From Microbacterium sp. AK031 (GTDB taxonomy: Bacteria > Actinomycetota > Actinomycetes > Actinomycetales > Microbacteriaceae): DNA of 64,000 nt. Below are positions 16,351-23,226 of the stretch, piece after piece. The stretch spans positions 124,001 through 188,000 of the forward strand of contig NZ_JANUCA010000007.1 of the NCBI RefSeq assembly GCF_024807145.1, in the 5' to 3' direction. Both the position numbers and the translations under genes were made by a program. How positions within the stretch are numbered: the first letter of the stretch is position 1; every line of letters begins with the position of its first letter. The notes under the pieces are model-generated. The model searched no databases. It saw nothing but the letters and a program-made list of their open reading frames with translations, and was not told the origin of the DNA.

Positions 16351-16920
16351 ATGGGCAAAGTCGCATGGGGGTTCACCAGTTCGATCGACGGATTCATCGC
16401 CGGTCCCGGTCACGATATGAGTTGGCTGTCGGCGGGGGAGCCGATGGCCGAAGGCATGACGGCGAGCATGGCCGGCGAGGTGGCGGTGATCATTTCCGGC
16501 AGGGACGGCTACGACGCCGCGAAGGCTCAGCAGGACGAGCGCGACGAGATGACCTCCGAGGCGTACGGCGGCGCGTGGTCGGGAACCGAGTTCATCCTCA
16601 CGCACCGGCCGGAGGAGATCGCGGATGACCCGACGATCACTCCGCTGAACTGCGACATCGTCGAGGCCGTCCGCCGCGCCCAGGAGATCGCGGGAGACAG
16701 GGATGTGCAGATCATCAGCGCGGACATCGCCCGTCAGGCTCTCGAGCACGATCTCATCGACGAGTTGCAGGTCTTCGTCGCTCCGGTGTTCCTTGGCGAC
16801 GGCATCCGGATCTTCGACGTCCCCGGCGGGCGTCGCTACGACTGGGAGCTCGTCGAGATCTACGAGGGCGCGGAGCGGAGTTTCGGCAGGACATACCGGC
16901 CGAAGCGCGATGAACGATAG
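16351..16920 (+). CDS. DHFR-fold reductase, second copy
   Basis: A 189-residue relative of the preceding gene: 'WGFTSSIDGFIAGPGHDMSW' opens it, and 'DVQIISADIARQALEHDLID' plus 'LQVFVAPVFLGDGIRIF' end it. The first gene's stop and this ATG are 3 nt apart. The usual nucleotide-binding 'GG' of the 'GGA' motif is replaced by 'SADI', so cofactor binding may differ. Its stop codon abuts the reverse transcriptase stop codon with no spacer. Confidence 0.8.
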   Translation: MGKVAWGFTSSIDGFIAGPGHDMSWLSAGEPMAEGMTASMAGEVAVIISGRDGYDAAKAQQDERDEMTSEAYGGAWSGTEFILTHRPEEIADDPTITPLNCDIVEAVRRAQEIAGDRDVQIISADIARQALEHDLIDELQVFVAPVFLGDGIRIFDVPGGRRYDWELVEIYEGAERSFGRTYRPKRDER

Positions 16921-18297
16921 TCACCACCGGATACGCGCGAACTCCTGACGAAGTCTCCCGCCCCGCTGGGCGTTGAGGCTCTCGACCCACGAGATGCGAC
17001 CCAGCAGATGCGCACGGAAGTCGTCGACCCTGCGGTGATTCTGCGTGTGAGGACCATGCACGACGCAGTTGTGGATCGTCGCCTTCAGCCGGTCGTAGTC
17101 GACCCGGGAGACGTTGACATGCTGATTGACGACGATGCCGGTGACGGTCTGCCTGACGCCCTGGCGCCTGACTCTCGTCTTCCTCGGGTTGGCCGAGTGA
17201 CCTTCGTCCTCGATGATCCACCGCACGCCGCGGATGAAGGCATCCGGTCGCTTCGCGAATACACCGCTGCCGCTGAATGCGAGGTCGTCCGCGTAACGCG
17301 TGTAGGTCGCACCCGCTGCATCCGCCCATCCGGAGAGTCGCGAGTCGAGCCGCCGGATCGCGAGGTTCGCCAGCATCGGTGAAGAAGGCGCGCCCTGCGG
17401 CAGGTGACTCGCGGCCAGAGCGCGGCGCAGCGCGAAACGCTCATCCGGCGATCCTCCTGATGGCATCGCGGCAAGCACGCGCGGAGGGACGGCGTTGGTG
17501 CACAGCCCGGTGATCGTGTGCGCGACGGATTCCGAAAAGCCGGATTGACGAAGCGTCCCGTAGACACGTCCCGCCGTCACGCGCGCGAAGAATGTCGTGA
17601 GGTCGAGGGAGATGACCGCGTCCGATGCCACGTGTCGTGCCGCACCGGTCGCCGCGCTGCGACCGGGGATGAACCCGTGGGCGGCGTCATTGGCGGGGAT
17701 GAGCGCCAGCAAGCTCGACAGCAGTGTGCGTTGGGCACGGCGCAGCCTCTGCTCGGGAACCTCCAGCAATCGCGGGACCCGCCCCGGCCTCGTCCGCCAC
17801 TCGTATCGGTATTGGTGGAGAGGCCCGGGCCGTGCGCGCCGATTCCAGTGCTTCGTGTCGGCGAACCACTGCAGCTGGCCGATGTCCAGATCGAGCAGAG
17901 ATGCGAGATCCGGGATGCCGTGGATGCTGGGGAGAACGCCCCCGACGTCGGGCGACGTCGAGGGTCTGACGACGTGATGGTGGATCCGCAGCGGAGACCG
18001 GCGCTCATCCGCCTTGCGCACCGCTTCACGGAAGTCCGGCGAGCGGAGGATCACTGACGTGAGCAGCCGCGGAGCGTCGGCAGGTGGGCGGACGAAAGCG
18101 CTCATCACCTCGCTGACGAGCGGCACGAGCCAGCGGCGGCGCGCGCCCATGGCGAAGGCGCCGGCGTCGATCAGCTGATTCTTCGTCCAGGGATCTGCCG
18201 CGAGAAACGCATCGGCGAGCGCAGCGGCGACGGCGGACGGCAGTGGATGCGGCTTCCGAGCGAGCACGCGCGTCGCGATCGTCACCGCATCCGTCAT
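16921..18297 (-). CDS. Retron-type reverse transcriptase
   Basis: A 458-residue RNA-directed DNA polymerase. In order: an uncharacterised N-terminal extension (about 1-140), 'LQWFADTKHWNRR' (142-154), 'AAHGFIPGRSA' (205-215), the first catalytic Asp in 'ISLDLTTFF' (D232), 'LPQGAPSSPMLANL' (299-312), the catalytic 'YTRYADDLAFSG' (D337, D338), and 'VTGIVVN' (385-391), the VTG motif that marks retron enzymes. The enzyme would copy the RNA encoded at 18342-18510, 44 nt upstream, into branched multicopy DNA. Length and the long N-terminal part resemble the Myxococcus group of retrons. No toxin or other effector gene adjoins it on this strand; any effector function would have to lie in the N-terminal extension or elsewhere. 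A group II intron maturase is unlikely because no maturase or endonuclease domain is present. Confidence 0.9.
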   Translation of the reverse strand: MTDAVTIATRVLARKPHPLPSAVAAALADAFLAADPWTKNQLIDAGAFAMGARRRWLVPLVSEVMSAFVRPPADAPRLLTSVILRSPDFREAVRKADERRSPLRIHHHVVRPSTSPDVGGVLPSIHGIPDLASLLDLDIGQLQWFADTKHWNRRARPGPLHQYRYEWRTRPGRVPRLLEVPEQRLRRAQRTLLSSLLALIPANDAAHGFIPGRSAATGAARHVASDAVISLDLTTFFARVTAGRVYGTLRQSGFSESVAHTITGLCTNAVPPRVLAAMPSGGSPDERFALRRALAASHLPQGAPSSPMLANLAIRRLDSRLSGWADAAGATYTRYADDLAFSGSGVFAKRPDAFIRGVRWIIEDEGHSANPRKTRVRRQGVRQTVTGIVVNQHVNVSRVDYDRLKATIHNCVVHGPHTQNHRRVDDFRAHLLGRISWVESLNAQRGGRLRQEFARIRW

Positions 18298-18341
18298 CAG
18301 AAGGCAGCCATCGGCCGGGCAGTGACCGGACCGTCGCGCAG

Positions 18342-18510
18342 CGTGCGATGACCTGCGGACGACTCGTCCATCAGTGCGGGCACCGGTCTGCGCGAAGCGC
18401 AGTGAGGTGCCTGCGGCGTTCGTTCCAGATCAAACTGCGTCCCCCGGGGTGACCCCGGAGAGAGCGGAACACATCGTGAACCACTCGCCTCGTCCGCAAG
18501 CCATCGCACG
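18342..18510 (-). ncRNA. Retron msr-msd non-coding RNA
   Basis: On the minus strand the RNA begins with a 21-nt a1 arm (18510-18490) that pairs over its whole length with the a2 arm (18362-18342), using 19 Watson-Crick and two G-U pairs. Between them, in order, are a 5-bp stem (18466-18470 with 18422-18426) enclosing a strong hairpin CCGGGG-TCA-CCCCGG (18458-18444), taken as msr, then a two-tier hairpin taken as msd: GGCACC/GGTGCC (18411-18406 with 18384-18379) outside CTGCGC/GCGCAG (18402-18397 with 18393-18388) with a TTC loop. The priming G would be one of the Gs right after a1 (18489-18488). An extended -10 TGCTATTGT (TATTGT at 18521-18516) places the transcription start at about the first base of a1. 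The order a1-msr-msd-a2-RT is the retron arrangement. Confidence 0.85.
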
Positions 18511-18532
18511 GCGCCACAATAGCAAGGAACAC

Positions 18533-18566
18533 CGACATCGGGTGGGGCGGTCGGCATCCGATGTCG
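18533..18566. repeat. 9-bp inverted repeat in the retron/S4 divergent promoter
   Basis: CGACATCGG (18533-18541) and CCGATGTCG (18558-18566) are perfect inverted repeats 16 nt apart, upstream of the retron -10 and of the S4-gene -10 (TAGCAT, 18577-18582). The placement suits an operator acting on one or both divergent promoters. Confidence 0.45.
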
Positions 18567-18588
18567 CGTAGACGGTTAGCATTCAGGA

Positions 18589-18816
18589 ATGACGAACGCT
18601 GATCAGATCGACGACGTGCCCATCGGTGGCGACGTCATCCGCCTCGGGCAGTTCCTCAAGTTCTCCGGCCTGCTCGACTCCGGCGGCAACGCCAAAGAGG
18701 TCATCATCGACGGCTTCGTGAGCGTCAACGGCGAAGAGGAACGCCGCAGGGGCCGCCAGCTCCATGACGGCGATCTGGTCACGTTCGAGGGACGGACCGT
18801 TCGCGTTCGGCCGTGA
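18589..18816 (+). CDS. S4-domain RNA-binding protein
   Basis: A 75-residue stand-alone S4 domain of the YbcJ/YaaA type: 'IRLGQFLKFSGLLDSGGNAK' and 'IIDGFVSVNGEEERRRGRQL' make the L-shaped RNA-binding surface, and it ends in a basic strand. The role is unknown but such proteins bind structured RNA or ribosomes. A -10-like TAGCAT ends 6 nt before the ATG, indicating a leaderless mRNA. It is divergent from the retron RNA and separated from it by about 80 nt. Confidence 0.85.
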   Translation: MTNADQIDDVPIGGDVIRLGQFLKFSGLLDSGGNAKEVIIDGFVSVNGEEERRRGRQLHDGDLVTFEGRTVRVRP

Positions 18817-18833
18817 GAGTACGGCCGGGTCCG

Positions 18834-19187
18834 TCAGGCCGGGGGCTTGTGCCAGACCACCAGATAGCGCCACATCGGCAGTCGAGACCAGGTGGCGCCG
18901 CCGAGCATTCTGGCAGTGCTGCGTTTGACGTCGGCGTACGTGTGAGGTGGCGGCCACACGATCGGGGCTGAGTGCTCCCAGATACCGTGGCGGCGCGTGT
19001 ATCCGAGCACTGCGGCGTCGATGTCGATTCCGGTCACGTCGGGCACGCGCTCATGCAGGTCGGCGGCGAGCAGGCCGTTCCCGGTGCCGAAGTCGAGAGC
19101 GGTCCGCGCTCCCGCCGGCACCGCATCGAGAATGCGACGGTGATAGTGAATGTTGTTGTTCCACCGCACTGCCCGCGCATCCGTCAT
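18834..19187 (-). pseudogene. SAM methyltransferase with an internal in-frame deletion
   Basis: Only 117 residues remain. The start is a normal class I methyltransferase: 'TALDFGTGNGLLAADLHERV' (SAM motif I) and 'VTGIDIDAAVL'. At about residue 61 it jumps straight to what is normally the C-terminal part, 'RRHGIWEHSAPIVWPPPHTY' and 'LPMWRYLVVWHKP'. Motifs II to VI, roughly 90-100 residues in full-length relatives, are absent, so the protein should be inactive. The junction lies near 19003-19007. The reading frame is kept, so a short product may still be made. Confidence 0.7.
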
Positions 19188-19220
19188 CCGTCCACCTTCG
19201 CACCTGGCTGCGATCCGCGC

Positions 19221-19622
19221 TCACCGCCGGTTCCAGTGCCGCAGCTTCTCCGGGTTGCAGACGACCCAGACGCTGGACAACTGTCCCGATCGCATCTCGG
19301 CAGTGACCGCTGCGACGACCGTTTCATCACGAGTGAGAGTGAACCCTGGAGTGCTGTTGATCGATGCCATCTCCACGGACGTCCCCGACGTCATCAATTC
19401 CAGCAATGCGGGTGCTGCGGCCGAGTGCCCTTCCAATGGCGTGGATGCCGTCGACACCAGTCCGCCGCTGTCGATGATCAGAACCACGTCCGAGTGAAGC
19501 ACCGCGCGGATCGTGGCTCCGTCGGCCGAGATCATGGCGGCTGCCAGCCGCTCCATCGTGGCCTCGTCGGGCGCACTTCGACGTCTCCGGCGCGCCCACG
19601 CCGGGTACTGCCTCCGGATCAT
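19221..19622 (-). CDS. Stand-alone SnoaL-like protein resembling an ECF41 C-terminal domain
   Basis: A 133-residue NTF2/SnoaL-fold protein whose ATG overlaps the stop of the ECF41 sigma gene (ATGA). It ends in 'VWVVCNPEKLRHWNRR', matching the NPDKL motif that closes ECF41 sigma factors, and 'LHSDVVLIIDSGGLVSTAST' corresponds to the ligand-pocket strand of that domain. It thus looks like a separated extra copy of the sigma factor's regulatory domain. The first 15 residues are very basic ('WARRRRR'). Its role is inferred, perhaps to modulate the sigma factor. Confidence 0.7.
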   Translation of the reverse strand: MIRRQYPAWARRRRRSAPDEATMERLAAAMISADGATIRAVLHSDVVLIIDSGGLVSTASTPLEGHSAAAPALLELMTSGTSVEMASINSTPGFTLTRDETVVAAVTAEMRSGQLSSVWVVCNPEKLRHWNRR

Positions 19623-20524
19623 GCGCCTACCGCGGCGACGTGACGGAGCTTGGGCGGGCTCATCACCCAGAGAAGCTGAAGGATGCCGTCGCTCGAGGTC
19701 GTCACCGTCACCAGGGTTGTGATCTCTCCGCCCTCGGTGAGCGTCGCCGCCGGCTGCCCGTTCACCTGCACCCAGTCGATCGACTTGCCCGTCCAGAAAT
19801 GGTGCGCGAAGGCGGCGACGAACTTCGCCACCCTCCCGCACCCGATCACCGGGATCCTGGCTGCGAGCTTCACGCCGTTGCCGTCCGAGTAGCTCACGAC
19901 ATCGGAGACGAAGAGGCTCTCCAGTTCTTGAGCGTCACCCTTCTGGGCTGCTGTGAGGAACGCCTCCAGCAGCCGACGCTGAGCGGCCGGCTCCACCGTC
20001 ACGCGGCGAGTCGACTCCAGATGCGCGCGGGCCCTGCTGACGAGCTGCCTGGCACTGACGACGCTGGAGGAGATCACCTCGGCGATACGCGGATACGGGT
20101 AGTCGAAGGCCTCCCGCAGGATGTACGCCGCTCGCTCGGTCGGTGTCAGCTTCTCCAGTGTCAGCAGGATCGCGAACTGCAGCGCCTCGGCGCGCTCTGC
20201 CCCGAGGGCCGGGTCGTCTTCGGTGTTGACGGGCTCGGGGAGCCAAGGCCCGATGTACGTCTCCCGCTTGGCGTGAGCGGACTGCAGCACGTTGATCGAA
20301 AGCCTCGTCGTGATCGTCGCGAGGAATGCCGCCGGCTCGAGGACTTCCGTCCGGTCGGTGTTCTGCCACCGGATCCAGGTCTCCTGGACGATGTCCTCAG
20401 CGTCGGCAACGGTGCCCAGCATCCGGTACGCGATTCCGAACAGACGCCGTCGCTGCGCAGTGAAGACCGTCATCGCGTCGTCGAGGTCGCCGGTTCCGCC
20501 GTGTTCGTCGTTCGTCACTGTCAC
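19619..20524 (-). CDS. ECF41-group RNA polymerase sigma factor with SnoaL-like domain
   Basis: A 301-residue sigma factor. Region 2 ('FGIAYRMLGTVADAEDIVQE') and region 4 ('LTLEKLTPTERAAYILREAF') are followed from about residue 185 by a SnoaL-like domain with 'VVSYSDGNGVKL' in the position of the ECF41 DGGGR motif and 'VMSPPKLRHVAA' in the position of NPDKL. ECF41 factors lack a classical anti-sigma factor and are controlled by this fused domain. A GTG start at 20524 follows GGGAAGG. It is divergent from NmrA-like oxidoreductase genes, the expected ECF41 partner type, and both promoters carry ECF41-like boxes. Confidence 0.9.
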   Translation of the reverse strand: MTVTNDEHGGTGDLDDAMTVFTAQRRRLFGIAYRMLGTVADAEDIVQETWIRWQNTDRTEVLEPAAFLATITTRLSINVLQSAHAKRETYIGPWLPEPVNTEDDPALGAERAEALQFAILLTLEKLTPTERAAYILREAFDYPYPRIAEVISSSVVSARQLVSRARAHLESTRRVTVEPAAQRRLLEAFLTAAQKGDAQELESLFVSDVVSYSDGNGVKLAARIPVIGCGRVAKFVAAFAHHFWTGKSIDWVQVNGQPAATLTEGGEITTLVTVTTSSDGILQLLWVMSPPKLRHVAAVGA

Positions 20525-20578
20525 CTATCGCCTTCCCATCTCTCATGATCCATCCGCACGGCGTTTCTCGGAAGCTCT

Positions 20579-20605
20579 GACCGTGAATCCTCGCGATCTG
20601 TGACA
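20579..20605 (-). promoter_or_regulatory. ECF41-type promoter of the sigma gene
   Basis: On the minus strand TGTCACA (20605-20599) is followed after exactly 16 nt by GGTC (20582-20579), close to the TGTCACA-N16-CGTC consensus known for ECF41 factors. This implies autoregulation with a leader of about 50 nt. Confidence 0.65.
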
Positions 20606-20621
20606 GAGAAGGCCACGATGC

Positions 20622-20648
20622 TGTCACAGCTGATGAGGCTGTCCTGTC
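20622..20648 (+). promoter_or_regulatory. ECF41-type promoter of the oxidoreductase gene
   Basis: TGTCACA (20622-20628) followed after 16 nt by TGTC (20645-20648), one base from the CGTC consensus. It mirrors the divergent sigma-gene promoter and would give a leader of about 45 nt before the ATG at 20699. Confidence 0.65.
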
Positions 20649-20698
20649 TATTGAGTACGGGGACTAGCCCGTGGCCAGCTGACATTCGAAGGAGCGAC

Positions 20699-21493
20699 AT
20701 GAGAATCACAGTCATCGGCGGAACCGGTCTGATCGGAACCAAGCTCGTCCGAGCTCTCCGATCTTCTGGTCACGAGATCGTCGTCGCCTCGCGTGCGACG
20801 GGCGTCAACTCCTACACGGGCGAAGGGCTGGAGGATGCTCTGGCCGGCACGGAGGTCGTGGTCGACGTCTCCAACTCGTCGTACACAGACGAGGACGCGG
20901 CCCGCGAGTTCTTCTACACCTCCACCATGAACCTGCTCAGCTACGGCGAATCAGCGGGTGTGCGCCACCACGTCGCACTGTCGGTGGTCGGCACCGATCG
21001 CCTGGCCCGCGCAGAAGGCGGGTACTTCATCGCCAAGGAGCAGCAGGAGCGCCTCATCTCGGCGTCACAGCGACCGTTCTCGCTCGTACACGCGACCCAG
21101 TTCTTCGAGTTCATCCGCAACATCACCGATCACGCCGTGCGCAGCGGCGTCGTGCGCGTCGCGGACGTGCTCATTCAGCCCATGGCCGCGGACGATGTCG
21201 CTGCCGCGGTCGCTCAGACAGCGCTTGCAGACCCGATCCACGGCACCGTGGAGTTCGGTGGACCGGAGGTCTTCAGCCTCGGCGAACTGGCCGTGCTCGA
21301 TCTGCGGTACCGCCAGGAGGAACGTGATGTCGTACCCGACCCGCTCGGCACGTACTTCGGAGCACGCCTGTCTCATCGCGATCTGCTGCCAGAGGCCACG
21401 GCCACGATCGCGCCGACCCACTACCACGATTGGCGCATCCGGAGCGGGTCAGGTTCGGAGCCCGTCACACCTGACGGCGCACTCCGGTCTTAG
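20699..21493 (+). CDS. NmrA-like NAD(P)-binding oxidoreductase
   Basis: A 264-residue atypical SDR of the NmrA/NAD(P)H-binding type. 'ITVIGGTGLIGTKLVRALRS' is the GxxGxxG cofactor motif, followed by 'VDVSNSSYTDEDAAREFFYT' and 'HHVALSVVGTDR'. The Tyr-Lys catalytic pair of classical SDRs is not evident. The start at 20699 is chosen for the GAAGGAG 5 nt upstream and because the Rossmann fold begins there. It is divergent from the ECF41 sigma gene and is its most likely target; a paralogue follows 45 nt downstream. Confidence 0.85.
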   Translation: MRITVIGGTGLIGTKLVRALRSSGHEIVVASRATGVNSYTGEGLEDALAGTEVVVDVSNSSYTDEDAAREFFYTSTMNLLSYGESAGVRHHVALSVVGTDRLARAEGGYFIAKEQQERLISASQRPFSLVHATQFFEFIRNITDHAVRSGVVRVADVLIQPMAADDVAAAVAQTALADPIHGTVEFGGPEVFSLGELAVLDLRYRQEERDVVPDPLGTYFGARLSHRDLLPEATATIAPTHYHDWRIRSGSGSEPVTPDGALRS

Positions 21494-21538
21494 CTGACGG
21501 ATGCCACGAGGGCACCCTTCAATCGGAAAGGCATGGAA

Positions 21539-22294
21539 ATGGCAAAGATCGTCGTCATAGGAGGCACCGGCCTCATCGGCTCAAAGGTCGTCGCGCAGCT
21601 GACCGAGCACGGACATGAGGCGGTGGCCGCATCACCCAACACGGGCGTCAACTCCCTCACCGGCGAAGGCCTCGCTGAGGCGCTCGCGGGGGCGAGCACG
21701 GTCGTGGACGTGTCGAACTCGCCGTCGTTCGCGCCGGAAGACGTGTTGGAGTTCTTCACCACCTCGACCCGCAACCTGCTCCAGGCTGAGGCGGCGGCCG
21801 GCGTCACCCACCACGTTGCTCTCACGATCGTCGGCACGAACCGGCCGCAGAACATCCCCTACTTCACGGCGAAGGTCGCGCAGGAGAAGCTCATCCGCGA
21901 ATCCAGAATCGCCTACTCCCTCGTGCACGCAACGCAGTTCTTCGAGTTCGTCGGCAGCATCGCCGACATCTCGACTGAGGGTGACACGGTGCGCCTGCCA
22001 GGGGCGCTCATCCAGCCGATCGCGGCCGAGGATGTCGCCACCGCCGTAGTACGTGCAGCAGCCGGCGCCCCGCTCGGCGATGTCGAGATCGCAGGTCCCG
22101 AGGCGTTCGGGTTGGACGAGTTCGTCCGCCGTGGGCTGACCTTCCGAGGAGACTCCCGCACCGTCGTCCGCGACGACGACGCGCCGTACTACGGCGCCAA
22201 GATCGAGGAGCGCACGCTCATTCCGCTCGACGGCGCGCAGATCTTCGAAACCCGGCTGGAAGGGTGGCTGCCTCTCAACCCGCCGCGCAAGTAG
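21539..22294 (+). CDS. NmrA-like NAD(P)-binding oxidoreductase, tandem paralogue
   Basis: A 251-residue close relative of the preceding gene: 'IVVIGGTGLIGSKVVAQLTE', 'VVDVSNSPSFAPEDVLEFFT' and 'HHVALTIVGTNR' all correspond. Two in-frame ATGs lie at 21533 and 21539; the second has the better distance (7 nt) from GGAAAGG. It probably belongs to the ECF41-controlled transcript, as no separate promoter is seen. A tandem duplication is the simple explanation. Confidence 0.85.
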   Translation: MAKIVVIGGTGLIGSKVVAQLTEHGHEAVAASPNTGVNSLTGEGLAEALAGASTVVDVSNSPSFAPEDVLEFFTTSTRNLLQAEAAAGVTHHVALTIVGTNRPQNIPYFTAKVAQEKLIRESRIAYSLVHATQFFEFVGSIADISTEGDTVRLPGALIQPIAAEDVATAVVRAAAGAPLGDVEIAGPEAFGLDEFVRRGLTFRGDSRTVVRDDDAPYYGAKIEERTLIPLDGAQIFETRLEGWLPLNPPRK

Positions 22295-22317
22295 CGCACC
22301 CGTCTGGTGGGTGCGCT
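22293..22317 (+). terminator. Terminator-like hairpin after the oxidoreductase pair
   Basis: AGCGCACCC (22293-22301) and GGGTGCGCT (22309-22317) form a perfect 9-bp stem with a 7-nt loop, beginning inside the stop codon of the second oxidoreductase gene. No T-run follows. Confidence 0.6.
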
Positions 22318-22377
22318 GGTGGAAGGCGCACTCACCAAGGGCTGCGGTCAGCAGAATATGAGTCGGTCAGGCGTTCG

Positions 22378-23187
22378 TCACGTGCGCGCCGGCACGGTCT
22401 CCTCCTGAGCATCCTCCCGGCCGACCGTCAGGGCTCGACGCCATGTCGCGAGCAGCACCGGTGGGATCGCCAGCACAGAGGTGCCCGCGATGAACAGCGA
22501 AACGGCATCCGTCTCGAGGAAGCCCGGGATCGCGAAGTAGCCGAAGATCACGCAGGTCGACACGACGAGCACGAACGCCCGCGCCCACGTCGTGAGCAGC
22601 CCGCTCGTGTCGAGGGCCTCCGGCAGGACACGACGATAGAAGGCGACGAGCCCCCACAGGACGAGATAGCCCACGACAACGTAGGCCAGCCATGGAGAGG
22701 CACCCGTCGCCCAGATGAAGTGTCGGAAGTCGCCGTCCGCCGCAAAGGCACGGATCGGGATGTAGCACCACAGATTTGCGAGGTTGACGACGATGAGCCA
22801 GAACACGACCCAAGCGGCGAACGGCCTCGCCTTCACCCAAGCGGTCGTGGAGAGCTTCCGGAAGATCAAATACATCCCCCCGTTCGCCAGCAGAGGTCCG
22901 GAGAGCGCGACGATGGCGACCGCGAGAGTCCTACCGGCGTCCAATGCGCCGTGATAATCGACGTTCTCATCGATGTGCACGAGCAGCAGGATGTTGAGCA
23001 GGCCGACCCCACCCCAGTCGATCAGCCACGGATTCTCTTTGATTCCGAGAACCCAGGCCAGTATCGAGTGAGTGAACTCGTGCGGAAGCACGGCGATATA
23101 GTGCGTGAGGAGGAGCACCAGTGGAGTGCTTGCGAGCATGAGCCCTGCGCCGCGCGAAGTCCGCACTTGTGTCGTTTCGGTGGTCAT
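22378..23187 (-). CDS. Integral membrane protein with an HEFTH (HExxH) motif
   Basis: A 269-residue protein with about six hydrophobic segments. The first ends in 'AVLPHEFTHSILAWVLG', an HExxH zinc motif embedded at a membrane boundary, as in M50-like site-2 proteases. No clear NPDG-type third ligand motif is visible, so protease activity is uncertain. It is the third gene on a minus-strand run after a serine hydrolase and a PBP4-like carboxypeptidase (39-nt gap), which suggests a role in cell-envelope upkeep. Confidence 0.65.
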   Translation of the reverse strand: MTTETTQVRTSRGAGLMLASTPLVLLLTHYIAVLPHEFTHSILAWVLGIKENPWLIDWGGVGLLNILLLVHIDENVDYHGALDAGRTLAVAIVALSGPLLANGGMYLIFRKLSTTAWVKARPFAAWVVFWLIVVNLANLWCYIPIRAFAADGDFRHFIWATGASPWLAYVVVGYLVLWGLVAFYRRVLPEALDTSGLLTTWARAFVLVVSTCVIFGYFAIPGFLETDAVSLFIAGTSVLAIPPVLLATWRRALTVGREDAQEETVPART

Positions 23188-23226
23188 CTCAAACTCTCTG
23201 AATCGGTGACCGCGGATGCTGGACGC

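Noticed and set aside
16921-18297. Reverse transcriptase as a group II intron maturase or diversity-generating retroelement
   Set aside because: No maturase X or endonuclease domain and no intron RNA ends were seen. No template/variable repeat pair was noticed, while the VTG motif and upstream a1/a2 repeat fit a retron.
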